In this document: positions 14,443 to 23,091 of the stretch, in pieces
Layout of the letters: each line of letters opens with the position of its first letter
How positions within the stretch are numbered: the first letter of the stretch is position 1
Assembly: GCF_014646895.1 (NCBI RefSeq)
Contig: NZ_BMOD01000025.1
Coordinates: 10,724 to 74,723 of the forward strand
Length of the DNA stretch: 64,000 bases
Direction: 5' to 3'
Origin: Deinococcus roseus
GTDB lineage: Bacteria; Deinococcota; Deinococci; Deinococcales; Deinococcaceae
Notes under the pieces: generated by a model
The model's input: the letters and a program-made list of their open reading frames with translations, nothing else
What the model was told of the DNA's origin: nothing
The model's database searches: none
Translations under genes and position numbers: made by a program

Positions 14443-17109
14443 ATGCCCGCAAGCATCACCCGGGTCCTCATTGTGGAAGACAGCCCCGAAGACGCCGAAA
14501 TCCTCCGGCATCACCTGAAACGCAGCGTTTCACCTGACCTGAAAGTGGTCAGCGCACAAACGGGCGCTCAGGGTTTGCAGGAAATGGCCGGGCCGAACCC
14601 ACCGCAACTGGTTTTTCTGGACCTCAGCCTGCCTGACATGGACGGCATGGAGGTTTTGCACGCCCTGCAGGCCCTCAAAGACTCCCCCACCGTGATCGTG
14701 ATCACTGGGAGTGGCAACGAAAGCACCGCGGTGAAAGCCATCAAATCCGGTGCCGCAGATTACCTGATCAAAAGTGCCCTCAGCGGCCAGAGGGTGCAGC
14801 AGGCGGTGCATCATGCCCAGGAGCAGCGCCGCCTGCAAACAGAACTGCACTTCGCGCAGGACCAGATGGCCTCCATGGTTCAGCAAGCCCCCATCGGGAT
14901 GGCCCTGCTGGACCGCGATCTCTGTTTCACCCAGGCCAACCAGGCCTTCATGGACCTCACCAGACAAACCCAGTTGCCTGTGGGCACCCCCCTGCGCAGC
15001 ATCCAGCAGCCCGTGGTGCAACAACTGCTCCCTCTGGCAGAACAGGTCCTCGGTGGCGGGATGTTCAAAGCCCATGCCCTCACCACTTTTGACCAGAACG
15101 AGGTGCGCCATCACCTGGTGCATGCTTATCCGGCCGCCCACCACCAGGGGGTGGTGCGCTGGGTGGGCCTCACAGTGGAGGACGTCACCGAACACCAGAA
15201 CACCGCCACCTTGCTGAAAGAAAACCAGAAGAAACTCAATTTGCTGCTGTCCTCCACCAACATCGGCACCTGGGAATGGCCCATCAATGAGCACCAGACC
15301 CAGAACTTCGAAGAGCACCACAGCCTGCTCGGCGAAATCACCGAAGTGATGGAAGGCAAAGCGCACTTCACCAAGTTCCTGCACCCCGAGGACAAAACGC
15401 AGGTGCTGGAAAAGCTGGACCGTTACCTGCAGCAACCAGAACACTTCTCTTTTGAGACCCGCATCGTCACCCACGGCGGAGACACCCGCTGGATGCTGGT
15501 TCGCCGCGCACCGGACAGTCCAGAAGGGATGCTGAGCGGGGCGATCATTGACATCACCGAACTGAAAACCATTGAGGAGACCCTGCGGGAAAGCCAGCAC
15601 TTCCTGGCCCGCATCACCAACACCACCCCCACGGTGCTTTACCTCACCGATTTGCACCTGCGACGGGTGATTTACGCCAACACCCAGTTCGAAGACATGC
15701 TGGGCTACCGGCCTGAGGAGATTTTGCAGATGGACGCCGGACAACTCGACCATCTGGTGCTCCCCGCTGACCTGCAGCTCACTCCCCTCCACCACCCCCA
15801 GATTGAGGGTCTCAATGACGGAGACATCCTGGGAACCGAACACCGCATCCTGCGCAAAAACGGACTCTGGCGCTGGTGGTCTTCGCGCAACACGGTGTTC
15901 GCAAGGGATGCCCAGCAGCACCCCACGGTGGTGCTCACCTGCGCAGTGGACATCACCGAACGCAAAACCGCCGAGGAAAAACGCCGGGAAGCCGAGCAGA
16001 CCCTGCAGGAAAGCGAACACCGCTTTCAATTGATGGCCGATCAGGCCCCGGTGCTGATCGTGATGACCGACGAGGAAAAGCACGGGGTGTTCCTCAACCA
16101 TGCCTGGATGGTGTTCACTGGTCATGCCGGGCCTGGGACGGCCAGCACCTGGCTGGAACCCATCGATCCTGAAGACCGCCCCCGGGTGGAACAGGTGTTC
16201 CGGCAGGCGCACCTGCAACGCAAAGGCTTCGAGGTGGAATACCGCCTGAAAAACCACGATGGGGAGCACTGCTGGATGTTTCACCGGGCGGTGCCGCGCT
16301 TCACCCCGGAAGGTGAATTCAAGGGTTTCATTGCGGCGGTGATTGACGTGCACACCCGCAAACTGGCCGAAAAAGGCCTCCAGGAAAACGAACAGCGCAT
16401 GCGTGACCTGATGGACGTGCAAAAACGCTTTGTTGCAGACGCCGCCCACGAACTGAGAAACCCCCTGACCAGCATTCAGGGCAACATGGATTTGATGGTC
16501 CGGCACCGGGTGCTGGCCGAACAGGACCGCAGTGAAATCATCAGTGACGTGCAGCGTGAGGCCGCCAGGCTGGGACGGCTGGTCAACGACATGCTGCAAC
16601 TCGCCCGTGGGGACGGTGGGGCCGAAATCCGCGAAGATGAAGTCGAACTGCATGAGCTTCTGCAGGACGTGTGGCAGGACTTCGTGCGCCTGCACAAGAA
16701 CCACCACTTCAGGCTGGGCACCCTGCAACCTGCGCTGGTGCTCGGAGACCATGACCGCCTGAAGCAACTCGCCATCATCCTGCTGGAGAACGCCGTGAAG
16801 TACACCCTCCACGGAGGCCAGATCACCCTTTCGTTAAAACAGCAAGGAGACACCGTGGTGTGGAACATCGCCGACAGTGGGGTGGGAATTGCAGAGGAAC
16901 ACCAGGAGCGGGTGTTTGAGCGTTTCTTCCGGGTGGACCCTTCCCGGCAGAGCACCGGAAACCCTGGAGGCACCGGGCTGGGTCTGTCGATCGCACGCTG
17001 GATTGTCGAGAAACACGGAGGCAAAGTGTCCCTCACCAGCGTTCTGGGCGAGGGAACCACGGTGACAGTGGAACTCCCGGTGTTCACCCTGGAAGAACAG
17101 AACGCCTGA
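14443..17109 (+). CDS. Hybrid sensor histidine kinase: REC, four PAS, HisKA, HATPase
   Basis: 888-residue cytoplasmic sensor kinase without membrane segments. Order: receiver domain 5-125 (acidic pair ED at 12-13, phospho-acceptor Asp60 in VFLDLSLPD), four PAS or PAC units between about 150 and 650 (repeated endings such as GAIIDITELK, TCAVDITERK, AAVIDVHTRK), HisKA with His669 in AAHELRNPLTS, and HATPase with the N-box LLENAVKYT (about 780), DSGVGI and GGTGLGLSIA (about 842). ATG 14443 has AAGGAG upstream; the upstream in-frame extension has no domain. The N-terminal receiver suggests that the kinase is itself a phosphorelay target. No response regulator is adjacent. Confidence 0.9.
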   Translation: MPASITRVLIVEDSPEDAEILRHHLKRSVSPDLKVVSAQTGAQGLQEMAGPNPPQLVFLDLSLPDMDGMEVLHALQALKDSPTVIVITGSGNESTAVKAIKSGAADYLIKSALSGQRVQQAVHHAQEQRRLQTELHFAQDQMASMVQQAPIGMALLDRDLCFTQANQAFMDLTRQTQLPVGTPLRSIQQPVVQQLLPLAEQVLGGGMFKAHALTTFDQNEVRHHLVHAYPAAHHQGVVRWVGLTVEDVTEHQNTATLLKENQKKLNLLLSSTNIGTWEWPINEHQTQNFEEHHSLLGEITEVMEGKAHFTKFLHPEDKTQVLEKLDRYLQQPEHFSFETRIVTHGGDTRWMLVRRAPDSPEGMLSGAIIDITELKTIEETLRESQHFLARITNTTPTVLYLTDLHLRRVIYANTQFEDMLGYRPEEILQMDAGQLDHLVLPADLQLTPLHHPQIEGLNDGDILGTEHRILRKNGLWRWWSSRNTVFARDAQQHPTVVLTCAVDITERKTAEEKRREAEQTLQESEHRFQLMADQAPVLIVMTDEEKHGVFLNHAWMVFTGHAGPGTASTWLEPIDPEDRPRVEQVFRQAHLQRKGFEVEYRLKNHDGEHCWMFHRAVPRFTPEGEFKGFIAAVIDVHTRKLAEKGLQENEQRMRDLMDVQKRFVADAAHELRNPLTSIQGNMDLMVRHRVLAEQDRSEIISDVQREAARLGRLVNDMLQLARGDGGAEIREDEVELHELLQDVWQDFVRLHKNHHFRLGTLQPALVLGDHDRLKQLAIILLENAVKYTLHGGQITLSLKQQGDTVVWNIADSGVGIAEEHQERVFERFFRVDPSRQSTGNPGGTGLGLSIARWIVEKHGGKVSLTSVLGEGTTVTVELPVFTLEEQNA

Positions 17110-17144
17110 GGGAAGGTTTGCAGGGGTGGGGTCAGAGGGTGGGT

Positions 17145-17181
17145 CTGGACCAGAAGTTTCAAAAGAAGCCTTCTGGTCCAG
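17145..17181. terminator. Hairpin between convergent genes
   Basis: Perfect 12-bp stem CTGGACCAGAAG (17145-17156) / CTTCTGGTCCAG (17170-17181), 13-base loop. It separates the histidine kinase gene from the end of the biosynthetic operon and probably stops transcripts from both sides. No long T-run. Confidence 0.6.
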
Positions 17182-17275
17182 GAATCAACGCAGCAGGGAC
17201 CGCGTAGCTCAGAACAGGGGCCATTTTGACCCATCAGAATCATGTGGCTTCAAAGGTGTGGACTTCGCCCTGAAT

Positions 17276-19609
17276 TCAGGGCTGCAAGGTCAGTCCCGTT
17301 CCCTGCCCTCTGGACAGGGTGATGTACTCCCCCCGTTGCCAGAGCGGCATGAAGTTGCTGTAATGGCTGCTCAGCACATTCCCATTCTGACCCAGGGTGG
17401 TGATGAAAAGGCTCTGTTCGGGCTGGGAGAGGTCCACAATCTGACGGTAACTGGGGCCAAAAACCTGCTGGTAGGTGGCAGACAGGTAATGCCCGACGTT
17501 CACGGTGGAGAGCCCGCCAGGGCTGGCAGCACTGCGGTTGAACAGCCAGCGCACCTGATCGCTGGCGTCGAACACGTGCTTGTTGAACACCTGGTGCAGT
17601 TTGCCCCACTGCCAGTTTTGCATGTTGTTGCCCAGCCTGCCTGAGAGGTCTTTCACGGCCAGGGTGAGCCCCTGTTGCAGCAGCTCACGGCAGTTTTTCA
17701 GTGTGGGGCTCTTGCAGTACAGGCCTTCATTTCTGAGCTGTCCCACCACGAATTCCGGGCTGCGTTTTTCTTTCAGGAAAGGCAGTTCATCCTGCACCAT
17801 CTCTGCGAGTTGCTTGTACCAGGCGGCAAAGAGGGTGCTGCCCACGCTGTCTGTGGTTTGCTGTCCGTCCCAGGCAGAGAGGATGTTCAGCGCCTGCTGT
17901 TCCTGTTCATTTGCAGGTTTCACCTTCAGCAAGATGGGTTTGAGGTCCTGCCAGATTTCACTGTACACATCGTTCTGGATGGCTGCAAAAGTCTCCGGGG
18001 TGTGTCTGGGGGTGGCCTGGATCAATTGTTCGATGCGGCGTTTGCGGTAAGGGAAAGTCCACACCGGGTCGGCCCCCAGCAGGTAAGGGTAGTTGCCTGG
18101 AGCGACCTTCTCGTTGGCAGAGGCAATGTAGCCTTTTTCGGGGTTCAGCACATGCGGGAGGTCTGCAAAGGGAATGTACCCAGACCAGTCTCTGTCGCCA
18201 GAAATGGGCTCACTGCCATCCCAGCCTTTGCGGATGGGGATTTTCCCGGCGGCATAATACCCGATGTCTCCGTTCTGGGCTGCGAACACGAAATTCTGGG
18301 TGGGGGCCACAAAATGACTCAGGGCTTCGGTGAATTCCTGCCAGTTGCGGGCGTAATTGATGCCCACAAAGGCGTCCATGGTGGTGTCTCCGGGCTGCAG
18401 TGCGGTCCACTTCAGGCTGATGGTGTCTCCCACAACACGGGCACTTTCGCTCTGGTCGGAAACCACCGGGCCGTGCTGGGTTTCCCGAACCTGCAGAACC
18501 TCGTCTGCGTGGCCTTTGACCCGGATCACTTCCCGGCGGATGTTGAATTTCACCCCGGTTTTTTCCACAAAGAGGTCTTCCACATCCGGGTTGGTGTTGG
18601 TGACGCCCCAGGAAATCTGGTCGTTGCGGCCAATCACCACTGCAGGCATGCCAGGAATGGTGCCTCCAACCACGTGCAGGGTGGGCCCCTGCAGTTCTGC
18701 CAGGTACCACAGGCTCGGGGCGGTGAGGGACAGGTGGGGGTCATCGGCCAGCAGGGGTTTGCCAGACACGGTCCTGCTGCCCGAAACCACCCAGTTGTTC
18801 GAGCCCTTGTCTGGCACTTTCTCCATGCCCAGTTTCACCTGTGCCTCCCGCCAGGACCACACCTTTTCCAGGGACTGTGGATGCAGGGTGACAGGTTCTG
18901 AAGCTGCACTGGACACCTGTTGTGAAGACTGAACTTCCTGCTGGCTGAGGATGGTGGGGGCGTCTTGCGGATAGGCCGGAAAGAGTTCCCTCACCCCACG
19001 CTCCCCGAGTTTCTGGCGCACCCGTGCCGCCAGGACTTCATCGTCCCAGTTTCCGCCCAGATCGAAAGCCATCATTTTTTGCCAGCTGAGGGTGTCGATC
19101 ACTGTCCAGGGTTCGGGTTTGTAGCCCAGCAGGGTGAATTCCAGCGGCAGTTTGCCCTGCTGAAGGGAACGGTTCACGCCGGCGGTGTAGGCTTCCAGCA
19201 CCTTTCTGGTGTGCTCAGAGAGGGCCGGGTAGGCCTGTTCTGCGGCCCGGTAAAACCCCCAGGTGCGCAAAAACCTGTCTTCTGAAAGGGTGTCTTTCCC
19301 CAGCACTTCTGACAATCGACCCGCGGCCACCCTGCGCTGGAAATCCATCTGCCACAACCGGTCCTGGGCATGCACGTAACCCAGTGCAAAGAAAGCGTCC
19401 AGATCATCTGCCTGGGCTTTGATGTGCGGGACGCCGTTTCTGTCCCAGAACACCTCCACTTTGCCTTTGAGTCCGGGAGCCTGCAGGGTCCCACGGGTGG
19501 GGGCAGTGGTGCTGTAATACAGGTACCCCACTGCGCCGCCCAGCAGGAGCAGCACCACCAGCACAAACCAGCCAAGGGTTTTTCCAAGGATTCTCAGGAC
19601 CAGGGACAC
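17276..19609 (-). CDS. Penicillin-acylase-family Ntn hydrolase, membrane-anchored (PvdQ-like role proposed)
   Basis: 777-residue precursor of an N-terminal nucleophile amidase. Residues about 12-32 form one hydrophobic anchor (FVLVVLLLLGGAVGYLYY), so the enzyme faces outward. The alpha part carries GYVHAQDRLWQMDFQRR (78-93). Autocleavage should occur before Ser270 in KGSNNWVVSGS, making Ser270 the nucleophile of the beta subunit; HLSLTAPSLWY and WGVTNTNPD follow. It is the last gene of the operon and overlaps the PPTase gene by 16 bases. Since the assembly line starts with a fatty-acyl ligase, removal of the acyl chain after export, as PvdQ does for pyoverdine, is a reasonable role. Beta-lactam or quorum-signal cleavage is an alternative. 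Confidence 0.85.
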   Translation of the reverse strand: MSLVLRILGKTLGWFVLVVLLLLGGAVGYLYYSTTAPTRGTLQAPGLKGKVEVFWDRNGVPHIKAQADDLDAFFALGYVHAQDRLWQMDFQRRVAAGRLSEVLGKDTLSEDRFLRTWGFYRAAEQAYPALSEHTRKVLEAYTAGVNRSLQQGKLPLEFTLLGYKPEPWTVIDTLSWQKMMAFDLGGNWDDEVLAARVRQKLGERGVRELFPAYPQDAPTILSQQEVQSSQQVSSAASEPVTLHPQSLEKVWSWREAQVKLGMEKVPDKGSNNWVVSGSRTVSGKPLLADDPHLSLTAPSLWYLAELQGPTLHVVGGTIPGMPAVVIGRNDQISWGVTNTNPDVEDLFVEKTGVKFNIRREVIRVKGHADEVLQVRETQHGPVVSDQSESARVVGDTISLKWTALQPGDTTMDAFVGINYARNWQEFTEALSHFVAPTQNFVFAAQNGDIGYYAAGKIPIRKGWDGSEPISGDRDWSGYIPFADLPHVLNPEKGYIASANEKVAPGNYPYLLGADPVWTFPYRKRRIEQLIQATPRHTPETFAAIQNDVYSEIWQDLKPILLKVKPANEQEQQALNILSAWDGQQTTDSVGSTLFAAWYKQLAEMVQDELPFLKEKRSPEFVVGQLRNEGLYCKSPTLKNCRELLQQGLTLAVKDLSGRLGNNMQNWQWGKLHQVFNKHVFDASDQVRWLFNRSAASPGGLSTVNVGHYLSATYQQVFGPSYRQIVDLSQPEQSLFITTLGQNGNVLSSHYSNFMPLWQRGEYITLSRGQGTGLTLQP

Positions 19610-20271
19610 AATGCCTCCTCAAGGGGGTGGTGCTGGATCTGCATTCCCGTCTGGCAGGCCACCGACTGCACCTGATGTGCAAAAGTGCAGGTGTGCCATT
19701 CCCAGCCCGGAAGGGGGTGCAGGGTGTTCAGCTGGGCAAGCTCTGCAGTGAGACCTTCTCCCGTGGCTTTCAGCCGGGCTTCTTTGCGGGTCCAGCACCA
19801 GAAAAAGCGTTCCACAGGACCACTTTTGATGAAATCCTGTTCTTCAGGGCTGAAAAAGCGCAACAACTCCAGGGGATTGAAGTCCGGGGGAATGTGCTCC
19901 ACATCCACCCCCAGCGGACTGCGGGCCACCCCGATCAGGAGGGTGTGGCCAGAGTGGCTGACATTGAAGTGCAGATCGGGAAAATCCTGCAGAAAGGGCT
20001 TGCCTCTGGGGGTGCTGGACAGGCGCAAATCGGCAGGGGATGCCTTCAAATAACGGGACAGCAGAAAGCGGAGTTGCCCCCTGGCTGCTGCAAATTGCCG
20101 TTGCAAAAGGGAAGTGGTCAGACGTTCCCGACGCTGGTGTTCTTGCAGGCTGAGGGTGTTCAGACAACTGGAAAGCAGGTCTTCTGAAACATCCAGTGTG
20201 CCCTGCCACAGGTGCACCTGCTGCGCGGTCGGTTCAGGCCAGACCAGAGGCGATTTGAAAGGGGCAATCAC
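19594..20271 (-). CDS. Sfp-type 4'-phosphopantetheinyl transferase
   Basis: 225-residue enzyme that moves phosphopantetheine from CoA to the serine of carrier domains. Family motifs: RGKPFL (89-94), HFNVSHSGHTLLIGV (101-115), the Mg-binding GVDVEHI (121-127), and FFWCWTRKEARLKATGEGL (from 156) with the second acidic residue Glu164. It has the two-domain Sfp length, suited to NRPS and PKS carriers rather than AcpS. It overlaps the thioesterase gene by 4 bases (20268-20271) upstream and the acylase gene downstream, so it belongs to the operon and should prime the carriers in the two NRPSs, the PKS and the free ACP. Confidence 0.92.
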   Translation of the reverse strand: MIAPFKSPLVWPEPTAQQVHLWQGTLDVSEDLLSSCLNTLSLQEHQRRERLTTSLLQRQFAAARGQLRFLLSRYLKASPADLRLSSTPRGKPFLQDFPDLHFNVSHSGHTLLIGVARSPLGVDVEHIPPDFNPLELLRFFSPEEQDFIKSGPVERFFWCWTRKEARLKATGEGLTAELAQLNTLHPLPGWEWHTCTFAHQVQSVACQTGMQIQHHPLEEALCPWS

Positions 20272-21011
20272 AAGCTGAGCACCCCTTTCAGGCGGGCACG
20301 CATGTGTTGCAGCAAGTGCTGGCTGTGGGTGCGCACCAGAAAGTGGTCGCCTTGCACGGTCAGCAGTTCAAAATCTTCAGCAAAATCTTCAGTGGTGCAA
20401 TCCTGCCAGTGCTGCATGTCTGCAGGGGTCGCATGGGGGTCCTGGATTCCAGCCACGGCACCGATGGGACACCCGAGTTTCCCTGTCACTGCTGGAGCGG
20501 TTTCCACCAGTTGAAAATCGGCCCGCAGCAGTTTCAGCACCAGGGGCCTGAGCAGGGGTTCCTCGAAGACTTCAGGAGGGGTGCCGCCCAGCGAGAGGAT
20601 GCGCCCAATGAAGTCCTGGTCGGAGAGCAGGTGCCAGGCTTCCTGACGGAAATGCAAAGGAGCTGCGCAGCCCGAAACCCACAGGTGTTCTGGCAGCGGG
20701 AGGCCACGCTGTTGCAACTGCAGGCACACATGGTAGGCCACCAGTGCACCCATGCTGTGTCCGTAAATCAGGTAAGGCTCGTGCAGGTAGGGTTGCAGCT
20801 CTGCAATCAAAATGTCCACCAGAGGCTGCATCTGCTGGAAGGGGTCTTCCATGATGCGGTTTTCCCGTCCAGGCAGTTGCACTCCCCACACCTGCAGTCC
20901 GGGGGCCGACCAGTTGCGAAACATGGAAGCTCCACCCCCGGCGTGCGGCAAACAGAACATCCGCATGCCGAAAGGATGGTGGGGCGGCATCAACCAGGGG
21001 CTGTTTTTCAC
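20268..21011 (-). CDS. Type II thioesterase of the assembly line
   Basis: 247-residue alpha/beta hydrolase. Editing thioesterases clear misloaded acyl groups from carrier domains. Motifs: FCLPHAGGGASMFRNW (19-34), LPGRENR (47-52), nucleophile Ser86 in YGHSMGALVAYH, a late Asp (about 196, GIQDPHATP) and catalytic His in GDHFLVRTH (about 225). It shares 4-base overlaps with sbnB upstream and the PPTase gene downstream. Because the PKS ends in a reductase domain, this free thioesterase is for proofreading rather than release. Confidence 0.92.
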   Translation of the reverse strand: MKNSPWLMPPHHPFGMRMFCLPHAGGGASMFRNWSAPGLQVWGVQLPGRENRIMEDPFQQMQPLVDILIAELQPYLHEPYLIYGHSMGALVAYHVCLQLQQRGLPLPEHLWVSGCAAPLHFRQEAWHLLSDQDFIGRILSLGGTPPEVFEEPLLRPLVLKLLRADFQLVETAPAVTGKLGCPIGAVAGIQDPHATPADMQHWQDCTTEDFAEDFELLTVQGDHFLVRTHSQHLLQHMRARLKGVLSL

Positions 21012-22060
21012 CCTTTGAGTCCTGAGGGCGGCAGGAAATCCGGGACCAGCGTTCCCAGGTTCAGGGTTTCGGCGCGGGTGAGCACCAGATCGGCAACAGC
21101 CAGGTCCAGAATGCCCAGACCGAACGGGCTGAACATCACCACGCTGTTTTCCTGTGCCCTTGCAGGAATTTCCCCCAGGGTGACCTGGGCCAGGGTGCCC
21201 CGGATGAAGTCGCGGTGCCCGAGTTTCAGTTCCAGCAGGTGTGGGCTGGTGTTGGCCCTCAGCACGTGGTCGAGGTCATCCACAATGTTCTCGCTGTGCT
21301 CCAGCACCTCCGGGGTGAAGTCCCGCAGGGAGACATTCAAAATGGTGGCCCTTTGCAAATCTGCAGGCAGGCTGGACACATGTGGATCCAGGGCAGTGGT
21401 GGCAAAGGAAATCACCCAGTCGGACTGCCAGACTTCTGCAAGGTCCTGGGCCACCTGCACGTGCAGACCAGCATGCAGTTCCTCGGCCTGCTTTTTAAAT
21501 CCTGCTGCCCGCTCTGGCAGGGTGTCGTAAACCAGGGCCTGCTGCACATCCGGGAACACCGTGCGCAAAAAACGCAGGGTCTCAAAGTTGATGGGACCAC
21601 AGCCCACCAGGGCCACACCCTGAGGCGTGTGACCCTGCAGGTGTTTTGCTGCAAGGGCAGCGCTGGCCGCCGTGCGTTTCATGCTGATGATCGAACCTTC
21701 CAGAAAAGCCTCGGGCAGTCCGGTGCGGGGGGAATTCAGCACCATCACCGCAGAAGCGCGGTCCAGTCCCTGCTGGTGATTGCCGGGAAAAGAGGCAATC
21801 CATTTGATGCCTGCCCGCTGAATGCCTCCGCCCAGAAAAGCAGGCAGGGCAATGATGCGGTCTCTGGGCTGCTCCGGGAAACGCAGAAACAGCGAGTGGG
21901 GCAGCGCACTGTCATGCTGCTGGTGGTGCTCGTAGGCGGCCTGCACATGCTGCAAAATCTGCACCTCCTGGCCTTTAAGCAGGTCCTGCACGGTGGGGCC
22001 AGAAAGCACCCGCAGGGACGGGGTGGGGGCGGTTTCAGAATGGGGGTTGAAGGTCATCAT
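21008..22060 (-). CDS. sbnB: SbnB-like dehydrogenase for 2,3-diaminopropionate
   Basis: 350-residue member of the ornithine cyclodeaminase/mu-crystallin family. SbnB oxidises N-(1-amino-1-carboxyl-2-ethyl)-glutamate, made by SbnA, to 2-oxoglutarate and L-2,3-diaminopropionate using NAD+. Evidence: substrate-site motif AGIKWIASFPGNHQQGLDRA (about 91-110), SMKRTAASAALAAKHL, and the Rossmann motif ALVGCGPINFETLRFL (about 148). The presence of an SbnA homologue in the same operon makes this assignment much stronger than for a lone family member. Start ATG 22060 is an ATGATG doublet behind AGGAGG; it overlaps the fkbH-like stop by 4 bases. Confidence 0.88.
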   Translation of the reverse strand: MMTFNPHSETAPTPSLRVLSGPTVQDLLKGQEVQILQHVQAAYEHHQQHDSALPHSLFLRFPEQPRDRIIALPAFLGGGIQRAGIKWIASFPGNHQQGLDRASAVMVLNSPRTGLPEAFLEGSIISMKRTAASAALAAKHLQGHTPQGVALVGCGPINFETLRFLRTVFPDVQQALVYDTLPERAAGFKKQAEELHAGLHVQVAQDLAEVWQSDWVISFATTALDPHVSSLPADLQRATILNVSLRDFTPEVLEHSENIVDDLDHVLRANTSPHLLELKLGHRDFIRGTLAQVTLGEIPARAQENSVVMFSPFGLGILDLAVADLVLTRAETLNLGTLVPDFLPPSGLKG

Positions 22061-23091
22061 GCCTCCTGTAAGGTGTGAATGTGCACGGTCAGGTGGTCCG
22101 GCTGGCGCAGGTCGCCGTGCAGGTCGTGCTGCAGGATCTCGATGTCTCCGCGCTTCTCCACGGGCACAAAGCCCGCGAAACGGTAGGTCACCTGCATCAT
22201 GCGGTTGCGGTCATTGGGTTTGAATTCGGCCTGCAGTTTCACCCCGGCCCGTCTGGCCTCCTGCATCAGGTGGGTGAGCATCACGTTGCCCACCCCACGG
22301 GACATCACCCGGCAGGACATCAGGAGCAGTTTGATGGTCCACACCTCCCGCTGCTTTTCCACCACCCCCAGACCGATGGTGCCGTAGGTGCCAAAACGGT
22401 CTTCCAGACGGGCCAGATGCACCAGATGATCTGCAGATTTGCGCATCTGGTCCAGTTCCTGCAAAGCGTAGGTGTACCCGGTGGTGTTGAGCTGGTGGGT
22501 GCGCACAGTGAGTTCCTCGGCGCGTTCCAGGTCTGCAAATTCCGGGGTGAACAGCGTGAAATGCATGTCCAGGGTGCGCAGGAACTCAGCGGAGGTGCCA
22601 GAAAACTGCTGCTCTGCCCCTTTGCGTTGCTCCTCACTGCGGTACAGGGCGCGGCGGGTGCGGGCCTCAGGGGTCACAGTGGGGCTGAATTCGGGCAGGG
22701 CAAGCAGGGTGTTCAGGTCCTCTGCCCGGTAACAGCGCACCTGGGGCAAAGCGTACTGCACCTCCTGCAACTCAAAATCCTGATCGTCCATGAAAGCGAT
22801 GCTGTCCAGACCGATGTTGAGGTTTTCAGCGATCTGCCGGATGGACTGGGATTTGGGGTTCCAGTGCACTTCAGGGTACAGGAAATACCCCCACAACCCC
22901 AGTTCCTCAAGCCTGCTTTGCACGTCCTGAAAGTGGTTTTTGCTGGCGATGGACAGCAGGATGCCCCGTTCATCGAGCTTTGTCAGCACCCCTTCCACAT
23001 GCGCTTTCAGGCTCACCTGGGGGTCTTCCAGCAGGGTGCCGTCCCACAGGGTGTGGTCGAGGTCCCACACCAGACACTTGATGGTTTTCAT
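22057..23091 (-). CDS. FkbH-like HAD-IIIC enzyme (glyceryl-ACP formation)
   Basis: 344 residues: an N-terminal HAD domain with nucleophile motif VWDLDHTLWDG (8-18), SKNHF (about 50) and FMDDQDFELQEV (about 99), plus a C-terminal GNAT-like half (about 175-330). FkbH-type enzymes take 1,3-bisphosphoglycerate, dephosphorylate it and load glyceryl onto a dedicated ACP, the first step to hydroxy- or methoxymalonyl-ACP. The dedicated ACP and the two oxidising enzymes lie immediately upstream in the same operon. Overlaps the acyl-CoA dehydrogenase gene by 4 bases. Confidence 0.9.
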   Translation of the reverse strand: MKTIKCLVWDLDHTLWDGTLLEDPQVSLKAHVEGVLTKLDERGILLSIASKNHFQDVQSRLEELGLWGYFLYPEVHWNPKSQSIRQIAENLNIGLDSIAFMDDQDFELQEVQYALPQVRCYRAEDLNTLLALPEFSPTVTPEARTRRALYRSEEQRKGAEQQFSGTSAEFLRTLDMHFTLFTPEFADLERAEELTVRTHQLNTTGYTYALQELDQMRKSADHLVHLARLEDRFGTYGTIGLGVVEKQREVWTIKLLLMSCRVMSRGVGNVMLTHLMQEARRAGVKLQAEFKPNDRNRMMQVTYRFAGFVPVEKRGDIEILQHDLHGDLRQPDHLTVHIHTLQEA

